DNA of 34,410 bases from Bacteroidales bacterium (lineage in GTDB: Bacteria > Bacteroidota > Bacteroidia > Bacteroidales > F082). Each line of letters starts with the position of its first letter. The stretch's first letter is position 1. The position numbers and the translations under genes were made by a program. The notes under the pieces are model-generated. The model was not told the DNA's origin. It saw nothing but the letters and a program-made list of their open reading frames with translations, and ran no database searches. Below are positions 1 to 7,407 of the stretch, piece by piece. Location of the stretch: assembly GCA_030690365.1 (NCBI GenBank), contig JAUYGX010000129.1, positions 1-34,410 on the forward strand, in the 5' to 3' direction.

Positions 1-171
1 CATATAATCCATCAGTATTGTCAAGATGTTTAAAATAAATTTCAGGAATCATATCTAATTCTTCAATAATCCTAAAAGTCCAGATAATCTTGGCTTGGAC
101 TTTCTTTTTTTGTGATCTATAGAAGTCCCTGAAATAATCCTTAAAAATATCAGTTCTCGCTTTTTAATCAT
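1..171 (-). pseudogene. RelE/HigB-type (Gp49-like) toxin, frameshifted and cut by window edge
   Basis: Reading the minus strand from the ATG at 171 gives MIKKRELIF. After a run of five T (minus strand, 147-143) a different frame continues with KDYFRDFYRSQKKKVQAK and reaches YFKHLDNTDGLY at the window edge. That combined reading matches the N-terminal half of RelE/HigB-like toxins of the Gp49 family, where a line such as FLKHLENTDGLYE is typical. One extra T would join the two frames into a single normal protein, so the gene is either inactivated by a 1-nt deletion in a homopolymer or carries a sequencing error. The rest of the gene, and any HigA-like antitoxin normally downstream, lies outside the window. 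Family membership is judged from memory of the family. Confidence 0.6.
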
Positions 172-541
172 TGTGCGAATATACAAAAAGTAGTCCAAAA
201 AGACAACTTTGTTTAAAATTACCTAAAGCTTTGCTATTTAGTCATATAGCATTACCGGTAACGAGCGTATAAACCCAACTCTGGCAGTAATTTATCCATT
301 ACTTTTTATTTTAACCTCTTTATACTTAATAACCTACCCATTTTCAATCATTTGTAATTAGTCTAATCGGTTTCTTTCTACTTCTTGTAAATGGTTCATC
401 GGGTGTTTGTGGGGTAAATCCAGGAATTAATTGTATTGCTTTGATTTTTAAGCGCCATTATTTTGGTGATTTATTTTTGGGCGGTGGGGGGGAGATTGAT
501 CCTGCTTCTGGAAGTGGTTTATATTTCAAAACCTGTCCGCC
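172..541. other. AT-rich stretch without a supported gene
   Basis: No convincing gene is seen here. The 63-codon plus-strand frame starting at 441 has no recognisable features and runs through the palindromic repeat, so it is left out. On the minus strand 457-344 there is a 37-codon open stretch (contains PGFTPQTPDEPFTRSRKK) directly preceded by a stop and without an ATG. Its composition looks protein-like and it may be the tail of a decayed gene, but I do not recognise it. Confidence 0.5.
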
Positions 542-623
542 GGTTTACCTACCTTCGGTAGGTGAACCTGCCTCCATGCATTCGGCAAATAAATCGGTAG
601 GTGAACCTATCGAAGGCATGGAG
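542..623. repeat. Compound palindromic repeat
   Basis: Three nested or adjacent hairpins are visible. Bases 542-553 pair with 557-568 (12 bp with one G-T, 3-nt loop; core ACCTACC/GGTAGGT). CTCCATGC at 572-579 pairs with GCATGGAG at 616-623. Inside that, CGGTAGGT pairs with ACCTATCG (594-611). The unit GGTAGGTGAACCT occurs twice (557-569 and 596-608). This has the build of a dispersed intergenic REP-like element rather than a terminator, since no T-run follows. Confidence 0.65.
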
Positions 624-639
624 ACATGGTGACATGAAA

Positions 640-822
640 CTAGGCTGAGGAGGTGTGCGGGTTTGAGTCCTGCTTTTTATGACGTTGTGCTTTATTTTGG
701 CTATCCGATAAAATCAGTATAACCTTGCCATCGATTAAAAACTCATCATTGAAATCAAAACATTTTGAAATCAGAATACTAATCAAATGATTGGTATCAA
801 GAATTGCTTTCTTACTTCTCAT
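640..822 (-). pseudogene. Truncated PIN-domain toxin remnant
   Basis: The minus-strand frame starting at ATG 822 reads MRSKKAILDTNHLISILIS and continues to LIDGKVILILSDS at about 700. This matches the first beta-alpha-beta segment of PIN-family toxin nucleases, including the first catalytic aspartate in LDTN. A full PIN toxin has roughly 130-140 residues. Here similarity stops after about 41 residues and the frame ends in an unrelated tail (QNKAQRHKK...), so the other catalytic acids are gone. The ATG overlaps the end of the upstream small ORF (812-916), as in toxin-antitoxin pairs. It is a non-functional remnant. Confidence 0.6.
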
Positions 823-916
823 ACCGATCATTTCTAACAGACTGAACCTTGGCTGTTAAATCTTCCAAAGAAGGAGTTTCTCCCCATAAACTATCTCTGA
901 CTTTATTGTGTGCCAT
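812..916 (-). CDS. 34-residue ORF, possible antitoxin remnant
   Basis: ATG at 916 opens a 34-codon frame beginning MAHNKVRDSLWGE and ending VRNDRYEK with the stop at 812-814. It starts inside the last codons of the glycosyltransferase gene (which ends at 903) and overlaps the start of the PIN remnant by about 11 bases, a typical antitoxin-toxin arrangement. It is much shorter than usual antitoxins and no DNA-binding fold is recognisable, so it may be only the C-terminal part left when the locus was broken next to the glycosyltransferase. Function unknown. Confidence 0.35.
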   Translation of the reverse strand: MAHNKVRDSLWGETPSLEDLTAKVQSVRNDRYEK

Positions 917-1952
917 CCTTAATTTTTTCAAAATTTTCAATGTATTTAAAATGATTGAAGTTTACAATGGATTTTCTTGCATTAAGTGAAAACTGAGCGT
1001 ATTCATGATCCGTCATGTTGTGAAATTGTATGAGCTTTTCTTTGAACTCGACTGTCGAATCACAAAAGTACCCATTAACACCTTCTTTTACAACTTCATT
1101 ATTCTCCGGCAGGTTGGTGCTTAGTACCGGAACCCCGTTATTCAAATATTGCTTTGCTTTTATTCCTGATTTAGAAAGTTGAAGCGGATTGTTCAATAGT
1201 GTGGCTATTCCTACATCAAATTTCACAATCCGCTTCTGAATCTCATGCTCGTTATTCCAGTCTATGTCAGTTGGAATTTCCAGGTCAATGTTCCTGCATG
1301 ATTCAAAAAAGTGTTTAATTTCAATGAGGTCCGAATTGTTGGTCACTCCGATAATGATCAATTTGCATTGAAATGCAAGGTTCTTTATCGCCGGAAAAAC
1401 AACTTCAGTCAAACTGTCTTTGTGTCCGCCACCATATCCACCGATCCAACCAATGGTAAAAACCTTGTTTTTCTTATACTTAGCTAAATTTAAGTCGGGA
1501 GTTGGTGATGTTATGTGACTGACTTTTTTATTGTATTGCCACATGAATTTTGCAATTTCCTTGCTGCCTGCCGAAACATGTTCGCAGTTTTGTGCAAAAT
1601 AGACAATCGTTTTAGGATTGTGATCCAGATAATCCGCATCATCCAGGTCATAAACGGAATTTGTTTTCCTGATCTTTATTAAGAATTTCAATAATGTTGC
1701 ATAAATGAATTTGGACTGAACCCGTTGTATTACAATGATCGAATTGTGTTTGCGAAATAGAAGTGCTGAAACATAGACTTTTATAAACTTTAAAAGTCGT
1801 GTTGGTGAATAGCCTGGGACGACTAAATAAGATGAAACGCCAAGTTTTTCTCTGGCAAAGTCAAGCGGGTATTTTGCGCGGTATCTAACGCTTGGAGAGT
1901 CTAAATTGTAATAGGCAAACCAATAGATGAATTTAAGTTGATTGTCAGGCAT
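903..1952 (-). CDS. Glycosyltransferase, GT-B fold (GT4-like)
   Basis: A 349-residue cytosolic protein without signal peptide. The N-terminal half (1-160) carries YDLDDADYLDHNP, a nucleotide-sugar glycosyltransferase-like linker segment. The C-terminal half has the GT4 layout: IGWIGGYGGGHKDSL near 165-182 as the start of the second Rossmann domain, then KSGIKAKQYLNNGVPVLST near 264-282 and EGVNGYFCDS, which matches the donor-binding region 'K..EYLA.G.PVV...' followed by 'G.NG'. It probably transfers a sugar during surface polysaccharide or glycoprotein synthesis; substrate cannot be told. The gene is noticeably more AT-rich than the dipeptidase and homogentisate genes to its right and stands alone next to decayed toxin genes, which suggests separate acquisition. 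Its ATG is preceded by a candidate promoter about 100 bases upstream. Confidence 0.75.
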   Translation of the reverse strand: MPDNQLKFIYWFAYYNLDSPSVRYRAKYPLDFAREKLGVSSYLVVPGYSPTRLLKFIKVYVSALLFRKHNSIIVIQRVQSKFIYATLLKFLIKIRKTNSVYDLDDADYLDHNPKTIVYFAQNCEHVSAGSKEIAKFMWQYNKKVSHITSPTPDLNLAKYKKNKVFTIGWIGGYGGGHKDSLTEVVFPAIKNLAFQCKLIIIGVTNNSDLIEIKHFFESCRNIDLEIPTDIDWNNEHEIQKRIVKFDVGIATLLNNPLQLSKSGIKAKQYLNNGVPVLSTNLPENNEVVKEGVNGYFCDSTVEFKEKLIQFHNMTDHEYAQFSLNARKSIVNFNHFKYIENFEKIKDGTQ

Positions 1953-2052
1953 CCTGTTTTGTTGTAAAATGGCACATTGGTTCTACTTCTCCACAATCAA
2001 AATGATCTCTTTATTATCAGTTTGTTTATTCACAAGGTTACATTTGTTTGCC

Positions 2053-2081
2053 CAAAAATAAGAAAAAGTAGTTAACTTCAA
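2053..2081 (-). promoter_or_regulatory. Candidate promoter of the glycosyltransferase gene
   Basis: On the minus strand TTG (2081-2079) is followed after 18 bases by TATTTTTG (2060-2053), fitting the Bacteroidota -33/-7 pattern TTG / TAnnTTTG with a slightly short spacer. It would give a leader of about 95 bases. Confidence 0.4.
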
Positions 2082-2166
2082 CTCAATAGCCAAAGTTTTT
2101 GGTGAACCACGTTCGGATGTGGGTCAAATTTCCTAGTTTCGCAAACCACGATTTTAATCAGTAAAA

Positions 2167-2174
2167 TATATTTG
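2167..2174 (+). promoter_or_regulatory. -7 promoter box of the dipeptidase gene
   Basis: TATATTTG matches the Bacteroidota -7 consensus TAnnTTTG and lies 24 bases before the ATG at 2199. No clean -33 TTG is visible at the right distance. The TTG inside this box (2172) could be read as an in-frame start, but as part of the promoter it would not be in the transcript. Confidence 0.5.
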
Positions 2175-2198
2175 AACTCATTATTTAAAAGGAATCCT

Positions 2199-3839
2199 AT
2201 GAAATTGAGATTATCACTGCTGTTCAGCTTGTTACTGATCTATTCTGTTCAGATGCCCCTGGCTTGTACCATCATTGCGGTGGGCAAAAAGGCTTCCGCC
2301 GATGGATCGGTAATCGTATCGCATACCGATGCCGGGCCCGATTGCAGGTTGCATTTTGTTCCGGGTCAGACGTTTAAACCGGGTTCCATGACCGACGTTC
2401 ATTTTGGTATGGTGGACCTGGGCCGACCTTTGGGAAATTATGGAAAAGTACTGGGAAAAATCCCACAGGTAGCCCAAACCAATGGCTACTTCCAGACGGC
2501 CTATCCACAGATGAATGAATATCAGCTGGCCATCGGCGAAAGCACTACCAGTGAGCGTGAGGAGTTGAAACTCGACCTCAACCTCTGCAAACAGATGATG
2601 ACCGTTGAGCAGGCACAGGCATTTGCCCTACAGCGTTGCAAAACTGCCGAAGAAGCGCTGGCATTGATTACCCAACTCATTGAAAAATATGGATTTCTGC
2701 CCAGTTGTGTGGGGGAAAGCGAATCTCTGGTGATTGCCGATGTAAATGAAATATGGGTGCTGGAAATTTTTAGTGTGGGCAACCAATGGACGCCCGAAAG
2801 TGGTCAGCCCGGTTGTATTTGGGCAGCACAAAGGGTAGGGGACGACCAGGCCCTGATCATCCCGAACTGGGGCATTATAAAGCAAATCAACCTCGCAGAC
2901 AAAGCCAACTACCGGGCCTCGTCCAATTATATGCAGGTGGCCATCGACAGTGGATGGTATAATCCCGCTTCGGGACTGCCTTTTATCTGGCAAAAGGCCT
3001 ACGCACCCATACCACGCGAGTGGGCTACCTCCCGTTTTTGGCTGTTTTATGCCAGTTTTGCTCCCCACTATGCCAACTGGCCTGACCGTTTTACGAACTC
3101 TCCCTGGGAAGGTGAAAATCAATATACCCAATATGTAGAGCCTTTGTCGCTTTACCCTTTTTCGGTTAAACCCGAGAAAAAGATTTCTGTTCAGGACATC
3201 ATGGCTTTCCAGCGTTCTACGTTTACCGGAACCATCTATGACAAGGAAAATGCTTCGGTGTGGTATTATCCCAACGAGGCCGGCGAACTGGTGAAGAGTC
3301 CCATCGCCACTCCTTTTCCAACGCTGGAGTTGAGAAGGGTGTTGAACATCAACAAAAGACGCAATGTGGCCCGTGCCCGTGGAGAATATGGCATGATTAC
3401 CCAGCTTAGGGGCTGGTTGCCCAATGAAGTGGGCGGGATTTACTGGTTTTATGTGGACAATGCTTACACATCGGCCTATGTGCCCATTTATTCAGGAGTG
3501 ACCGATGTAGCTGAATGTTACAAGACTTATGATCCTGCGGCTTTTCAGGAGAACAGCATCCGCTGGAATGTGGATTTTGTGGACAACCTGCTGTACCTGC
3601 GTTGGCAGGATGCAGTAAAAACATTGCACGAACGCCGGAATCCGCTGGAAGCAGGTTTCTTTGCAGAGCAATCAAAGGTAGATTCCACTGCACAGGAATT
3701 GATTAAAATAAGCCCCGAAAAAGCAAAGAAATACCTCACTGATCTCACCATCAAAAGAATGGAACAGACCCAGAAATTGTTTCAGGACTTGCGCCTGGAG
3801 TTGATATCGAAATACACCAACAATAAGCAGGGGATATAG
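2199..3839 (+). CDS. Secreted C69-family dipeptidase
   Basis: A 546-residue protein of peptidase family C69 (PepD/dipeptidase A, Ntn-hydrolase superfamily). From the ATG at 2199 the first 22 residues form a signal peptide (MKLRLSLLFSLLLIYS...PLA) and the next residue is Cys in CTIIAVGKKASADGS. This fits the family: processing exposes a cysteine that is the N-terminal nucleophile, followed by 'G..AS.DGS'. Other family signatures are RGEYGMITQLR and the late segment ENSIRWNVDFVDNLLYLRWQDA. Length is normal. The enzyme should hydrolyse dipeptides outside the cytoplasm, useful to a protein-degrading bacterium. An upstream in-frame TTG at 2172 is rejected because it sits inside the -7 box. The gene is monocistronic and diverges from the glycosyltransferase. 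Confidence 0.85.
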   Translation: MKLRLSLLFSLLLIYSVQMPLACTIIAVGKKASADGSVIVSHTDAGPDCRLHFVPGQTFKPGSMTDVHFGMVDLGRPLGNYGKVLGKIPQVAQTNGYFQTAYPQMNEYQLAIGESTTSEREELKLDLNLCKQMMTVEQAQAFALQRCKTAEEALALITQLIEKYGFLPSCVGESESLVIADVNEIWVLEIFSVGNQWTPESGQPGCIWAAQRVGDDQALIIPNWGIIKQINLADKANYRASSNYMQVAIDSGWYNPASGLPFIWQKAYAPIPREWATSRFWLFYASFAPHYANWPDRFTNSPWEGENQYTQYVEPLSLYPFSVKPEKKISVQDIMAFQRSTFTGTIYDKENASVWYYPNEAGELVKSPIATPFPTLELRRVLNINKRRNVARARGEYGMITQLRGWLPNEVGGIYWFYVDNAYTSAYVPIYSGVTDVAECYKTYDPAAFQENSIRWNVDFVDNLLYLRWQDAVKTLHERRNPLEAGFFAEQSKVDSTAQELIKISPEKAKKYLTDLTIKRMEQTQKLFQDLRLELISKYTNNKQGI

Positions 3840-3886
3840 AATCTAAGTATTCCGGTATTTTGAGCAGATATGTAATCAACCTGAGT

Positions 3887-4021
3887 TTAACTAACCGATC
3901 CAATCCAGATTCCAGCGATCAGCGAAAGCGCGCTGAAAGCCCATTTTTTGGTGTTATCATCGTATTTGTTGGATAGCAAAACATAAAGGGCTGCAAAACA
4001 AAAGATAGCTGAGAACCCCAT
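3887..4021 (-). CDS. Possible 44-residue two-helix membrane protein
   Basis: ATG at 4021 on the minus strand opens a frame of 44 codons ending at 3887. It contains two hydrophobic stretches, GFSAIFCFAALYVLLS and AFSALSLIAGIWIGSVS, joined by a polar turn (NKYDDNTKKW), i.e. a helical-hairpin membrane protein. The same frame stays open upstream for about 25 more codons (KPLEETVTKPTKGTDIS...) to just past the flavin-reductase stop at 4105, but has no ATG there. It follows the homogentisate operon on the same strand with a small gap, so it could be its last, unannotated gene, or the surviving C-terminus of a larger membrane protein. No family recognised. Confidence 0.45.
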   Translation of the reverse strand: MGFSAIFCFAALYVLLSNKYDDNTKKWAFSALSLIAGIWIGSVS

Positions 4022-4104
4022 TTTAAAGTTTAAGGTGACCAACGAGATATCGGTTCCTTTGGTTGGCTTGGTTACTGTTTCTTCCAGAGGTTTAATTCAA
4101 AGAT

Positions 4105-4968
4105 TTAAGCCATCAACAAGGCCAGGGCCTCCAGCACACGTCCTTCTTCGATCAGTTGCTTTGCTGCAAGATGTCTTTTTTGGTCGTCATGTGTTGCCAG
4201 GAGAAAAACAGGATGCTGGGTCATGGCTACAATCTCTGCCTCCGAAGGGAGTTTTTCAAGGTTACCAAGCTGCCCCAAATCATTGCCGGTGAGGTACCGG
4301 CTTAAACGGATGTGCTCAGGCAGGCTGTCGACGCCAATTCCCATTTTTAACAGGGGTTTTGGCACGATAAATTTAGCGTTTCCGGAAGTCCTGACGTAAT
4401 AGTTACTTCCCATACGCCCCACAAGATCAATTTTGTCGATGTCGATATCGCCCTGGTTGTCGAGGACATTTTCGTCCAAATGTACAAACAGGATTTCGCA
4501 GATCACCAGGTTGGCCGATCCTGCTTTACCGCTGGTTTCGATTATCTCACGGACCTTGCATTCAAAATGCAGGGGTGATTCTTTCACCCGAAAGGGGGTT
4601 ACCAATTTGCTTTCCAATGGCGTGAGTCCTGATTTTACAAATTCGTTCACTCCTTTGGCATATTCGGTACTGGCCAGGCTTACCTGTTGCACCATGCTGT
4701 AAGTCACCGCATTGATTACCACCTCGGCATGTACTTTCAGGTTTTCGAGGGTGTGTTTTGTGGTGTTGTCGCGTCCTCTTCGCGAAGGCGAAAATATCAA
4801 AGTTGTTGGATTTACTCCAAAGGCATTGTAAAAACTAAATGGCGACAGGTTGGGATTCCCGAACTCATCCACGGTGGAGGCCAGCGCGATGGGCCTGGGT
4901 GCTACGCCATTTTGTATGATTTTAGTGAGTTCCTGATTGCTCAGGCTGTGTGGATCGATTTCAATCAT
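4105..4968 (-). CDS. Flavin-reductase-like FMN-binding protein in the homogentisate operon
   Basis: About 287 residues from the ATG at 4968. An upstream ATG at 5010 lies inside the fumarylacetoacetase gene and gives an unlikely N-terminus, whereas 4968 leaves a 4-base gap. Residues 1-190 have the flavin-reductase-like split-barrel pattern: NGVAPRPIALASTVDEFGN, NLSPFSFYNAFGVNPTTLIF and ENLKVHAEVVINAV, as in FMN-binding proteins such as those with the 'RP.A...T.d..G..N.aP.S.f' motif. A C-terminal part of about 90 residues (HIRLSRYLTGNDLGQLG...) is helical and not recognised. As last gene of an operon with hmgA, hpd and fahA it is probably used in aromatic amino acid breakdown, but its reaction is unknown; the name describes only the fold. 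Confidence 0.75.
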   Translation of the reverse strand: MIEIDPHSLSNQELTKIIQNGVAPRPIALASTVDEFGNPNLSPFSFYNAFGVNPTTLIFSPSRRGRDNTTKHTLENLKVHAEVVINAVTYSMVQQVSLASTEYAKGVNEFVKSGLTPLESKLVTPFRVKESPLHFECKVREIIETSGKAGSANLVICEILFVHLDENVLDNQGDIDIDKIDLVGRMGSNYYVRTSGNAKFIVPKPLLKMGIGVDSLPEHIRLSRYLTGNDLGQLGNLEKLPSEAEIVAMTQHPVFLLATHDDQKRHLAAKQLIEEGRVLEALALLMA

Positions 4969-4972
4969 GGCC

Positions 4973-6247
4973 CTAATTTGCAGGTAGAATTTTGGTGACA
5001 CATTCCCCAAAACCCAGGCGGGTGGTTCCGTTTACACAATAACCACGCAAGGTGATGGTATCGTTGTCCTGGATAAATTTCCGTTCTGTGCCATCATTCA
5101 GATGAATGGGTTTAGTGCCCTGCCACGAGAGTTCCAACATGGAGCCATACGAATCGGGTGTAGGGCCAGAAATGGTTCCCGAGCCATACATATCGCCAAT
5201 GCGTACGTTACATCCGTTCACAGTTTGGTGTGCAAGTTGTTGATTAATACTCCAGTACATATGTTTAAAATTGGAAATGCACAAGGTATTGGGCTGTCCG
5301 GAGGGTGGCGTAAGCACCACTTCCAGTTGGATGTTGTAGCTGTTGCTTCCCGAATCTTTGAGATAGGGGAGAACCGGCGGATCCTGTGCAGGACCATCAA
5401 CTCGAAAAGGTTCCAGTGCTTCCAATGTGACAATCCAAGGCGAAATCACCGAGCCGAAGTTCTTGGCCAGGAAAGGTCCCAATGGTACATATTCCCACTT
5501 TTGCATATCACGGGCCGACAGGTCGTTGAAAAGCACCAGCCCGAAAATATAATCCCCGGCCTGATCAGTAGAAATGCTTTCGCCCAGGGTAGATTCTTTG
5601 CCCGTTATAAAGGCCATCTCCAACTCAAAATCCACCAGTTTGGAGGGGCCAAACACGGGCTTTGAAGCCTCCTTGGGCAGGGTTTGTCCTTTGGGCCTGT
5701 GGATGTTGGTTCCGCTCACCACGATGGAGGAACTGCGTCCGTGATAGCCAACAGGCAGGTGTTTCCAGTTGGGATATAGCGCATTGCTGGGATCGCGAAA
5801 CATGGTACCCACATTGGTGGCATGTTCCAGACTCGAATAAAAATCGGTGTAGTCACCTACCATGACCGGCATTTCCATCACTACTTCATCAACCGGAATC
5901 AAAGCCAGGTTACGGGCTTCTTCATTTTGCAGCAGCTCGGTACTCTCAATCCTGAATAATTCCGACAATGTTTTTCTGATGGCCGACCAAATGGGTTTTC
6001 CCTGTGCCATCAATGGATTGAGAATGGGTTGGTAAAACACACTTAAGTCGTCGATATCCAGGTGGTCGAAAAAACCGAAATCGGCCAGCACACTCAGGTC
6101 GATGGCAATATTTCCGATGCGGGTGGCAGGTCGTGGATCGCCATGCAAAGGTCGGATAATTCCAAAGGGAAGATTCTGAATGGGGAAATCACTATCTGGT
6201 TCAACTTCTATCCAGGATTTTAATTCCGGGTTATTTGCTTCAATCAT
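4973..6247 (-). CDS. fahA: Fumarylacetoacetase
   Basis: 424 residues, the usual size for fumarylacetoacetase, which splits fumarylacetoacetate into fumarate and acetoacetate, the last step of tyrosine degradation. The signature VGDYTDFYSSLEHATNVGTM at 130-149 contains the metal-ligand aspartate (D135 by alignment with the mammalian enzyme) and the catalytic histidine H142. Further family motifs are LPVGYHGRSSSIVVSG (164-179), the metal ligands in DFELEMAF (E208, E210) and FNDLSARDMQKWEY with D242. All key residues are present, so activity is expected. The start is 14 bases after the hpd stop, and the stop is 4 bases before the flavin-reductase-like gene, which shows a tight operon. Confidence 0.95.
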   Translation of the reverse strand: MIEANNPELKSWIEVEPDSDFPIQNLPFGIIRPLHGDPRPATRIGNIAIDLSVLADFGFFDHLDIDDLSVFYQPILNPLMAQGKPIWSAIRKTLSELFRIESTELLQNEEARNLALIPVDEVVMEMPVMVGDYTDFYSSLEHATNVGTMFRDPSNALYPNWKHLPVGYHGRSSSIVVSGTNIHRPKGQTLPKEASKPVFGPSKLVDFELEMAFITGKESTLGESISTDQAGDYIFGLVLFNDLSARDMQKWEYVPLGPFLAKNFGSVISPWIVTLEALEPFRVDGPAQDPPVLPYLKDSGSNSYNIQLEVVLTPPSGQPNTLCISNFKHMYWSINQQLAHQTVNGCNVRIGDMYGSGTISGPTPDSYGSMLELSWQGTKPIHLNDGTERKFIQDNDTITLRGYCVNGTTRLGFGECVTKILPAN

Positions 6248-6261
6248 GGGTTTAACAGTTT

Positions 6262-7362
6262 TTATAAGGTGCCTCTGTTGCCTTGCTCCAGTTCGATGGC
6301 CTCGAACAATGCTTTAAAATTTCCCTTGCCAAAGGATTTGGCTCCTTTTCTTTGGATAATTTCAAAGAAAAAGGTGGGCCGGTCCTGAACGGGTTTGGTA
6401 AACAATTGTAATAAATAACCATCTTCATCCCGATCGATCAGTACGCGTTGTTCCATTAAACTGTTCATATCTTCATCAATTTCGCCGACTCTTTCGGTTA
6501 CGGTTGAATAATAGGTATCAGGAACGTGCAGGAAGTCAACACCACGTTTGCGGTGTGCACTTACGGTGGCGAGGATGTCGTTTGTGGCCATCGCTACATG
6601 CTGAGGTCCCGGACCAATATAAAAATCGAGGTATTCTTCAATTTGTGATTTCTTCAAACCTGCGGCCGGTTCGTTGATGGGGAATTTGATCCTCAGATTT
6701 TTACTGGCCATTACCTTGCTTTTTAATGCAGTAAACTCTGTGGAAATGTCTTTGTCGTCGAAGGAAATCAATTGATCGAAACCCATCACAGTGCGGTAAA
6801 AACCTGCCACTTTATCCATTTCGTCCCAATCTACATTCCCTACAATATGATCTACATACAACAATCCGGTATCTGCGGGTTTATATTCAGGTTCCCATTT
6901 AATAAATCCTGGTAAGAAAGGGCCGTTATAATCTTTACGTTCTACAAATATGTGCAGGGTTTCTCCATAGGTATAGATGGAGGAGGTCACCACTTTTCCG
7001 TGAATATCCTGCATGGTGGCCGGTTCCTGATGGCTTCGTGCACCTCGACTGGTGGTTTCGTGATACGCCTTGGCTGCATCATCCACATTCAGGGCAATTA
7101 CCTTTACACCATCGCCGTGTTTCTTTTGATGAACAGCTACCGGTGAATCGGGGATCAGGGCTGCCGTCAGGACAAAAGTGATTTTACCTTGTCGTACCAC
7201 ATAGGAAGAACGGTCTTTTAATCCGGTTTCGAGTCCGGCATAGGCAACAGGCTGAAAGCCAAACGCTGATTGATAATAGTGAGCTGCCTGCTTGGCATTT
7301 CCCACATAAAATTCTACATAATCGGTTCCTGTAATGGGAAGGAATTCATCAGTATTTGTCAT
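6262..7362 (-). CDS. hpd: 4-Hydroxyphenylpyruvate dioxygenase
   Basis: 366 residues with two vicinal-oxygen-chelate domains. The enzyme converts 4-hydroxyphenylpyruvate to homogentisate with Fe(II). The expected facial triad is visible: H172 in YVDHIVGNV, H255 in GPGPQHVAMATNDI and E334 in FFFEIIQRKGAKSFGKGNFK, the last being the family's diagnostic C-terminal stretch. The N-terminal domain (TGTDYVEFYVGNAKQAAHYY) is the non-catalytic copy. Length and residues are normal. It lies 45 bases after hmgA and 14 bases before fahA, in the same direction, so the product of this enzyme is passed directly to enzymes of the same operon. Confidence 0.95.
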   Translation of the reverse strand: MTNTDEFLPITGTDYVEFYVGNAKQAAHYYQSAFGFQPVAYAGLETGLKDRSSYVVRQGKITFVLTAALIPDSPVAVHQKKHGDGVKVIALNVDDAAKAYHETTSRGARSHQEPATMQDIHGKVVTSSIYTYGETLHIFVERKDYNGPFLPGFIKWEPEYKPADTGLLYVDHIVGNVDWDEMDKVAGFYRTVMGFDQLISFDDKDISTEFTALKSKVMASKNLRIKFPINEPAAGLKKSQIEEYLDFYIGPGPQHVAMATNDILATVSAHRKRGVDFLHVPDTYYSTVTERVGEIDEDMNSLMEQRVLIDRDEDGYLLQLFTKPVQDRPTFFFEIIQRKGAKSFGKGNFKALFEAIELEQGNRGTL

Positions 7363-7407
7363 TTTTTTTCGTTTTTGCGATTTTAGTCAATAGGATAGTT
7401 CGTGTCG

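Noticed and set aside
441-632. 63-codon plus-strand frame
   Set aside because: It crosses the palindromic repeat, is low in coding character and has no family features.
657-673. tRNA T arm (GCGGG, TTTGAGT, CCTGC)
   Set aside because: The stem pairs with one G-T, but the loop has T where the invariant C56 belongs, and no D arm, anticodon arm or acceptor stem surrounds it.
2172-2198. Upstream TTG start for the C69 dipeptidase
   Set aside because: The TTG is part of the TATATTTG promoter box, and the ATG at 2199 gives a clean signal peptide ending just before the nucleophile Cys.
5102-5665. 187-codon plus-strand frame opposite fumarylacetoacetase
   Set aside because: Shadow of fahA, which has full family motifs on the other strand.
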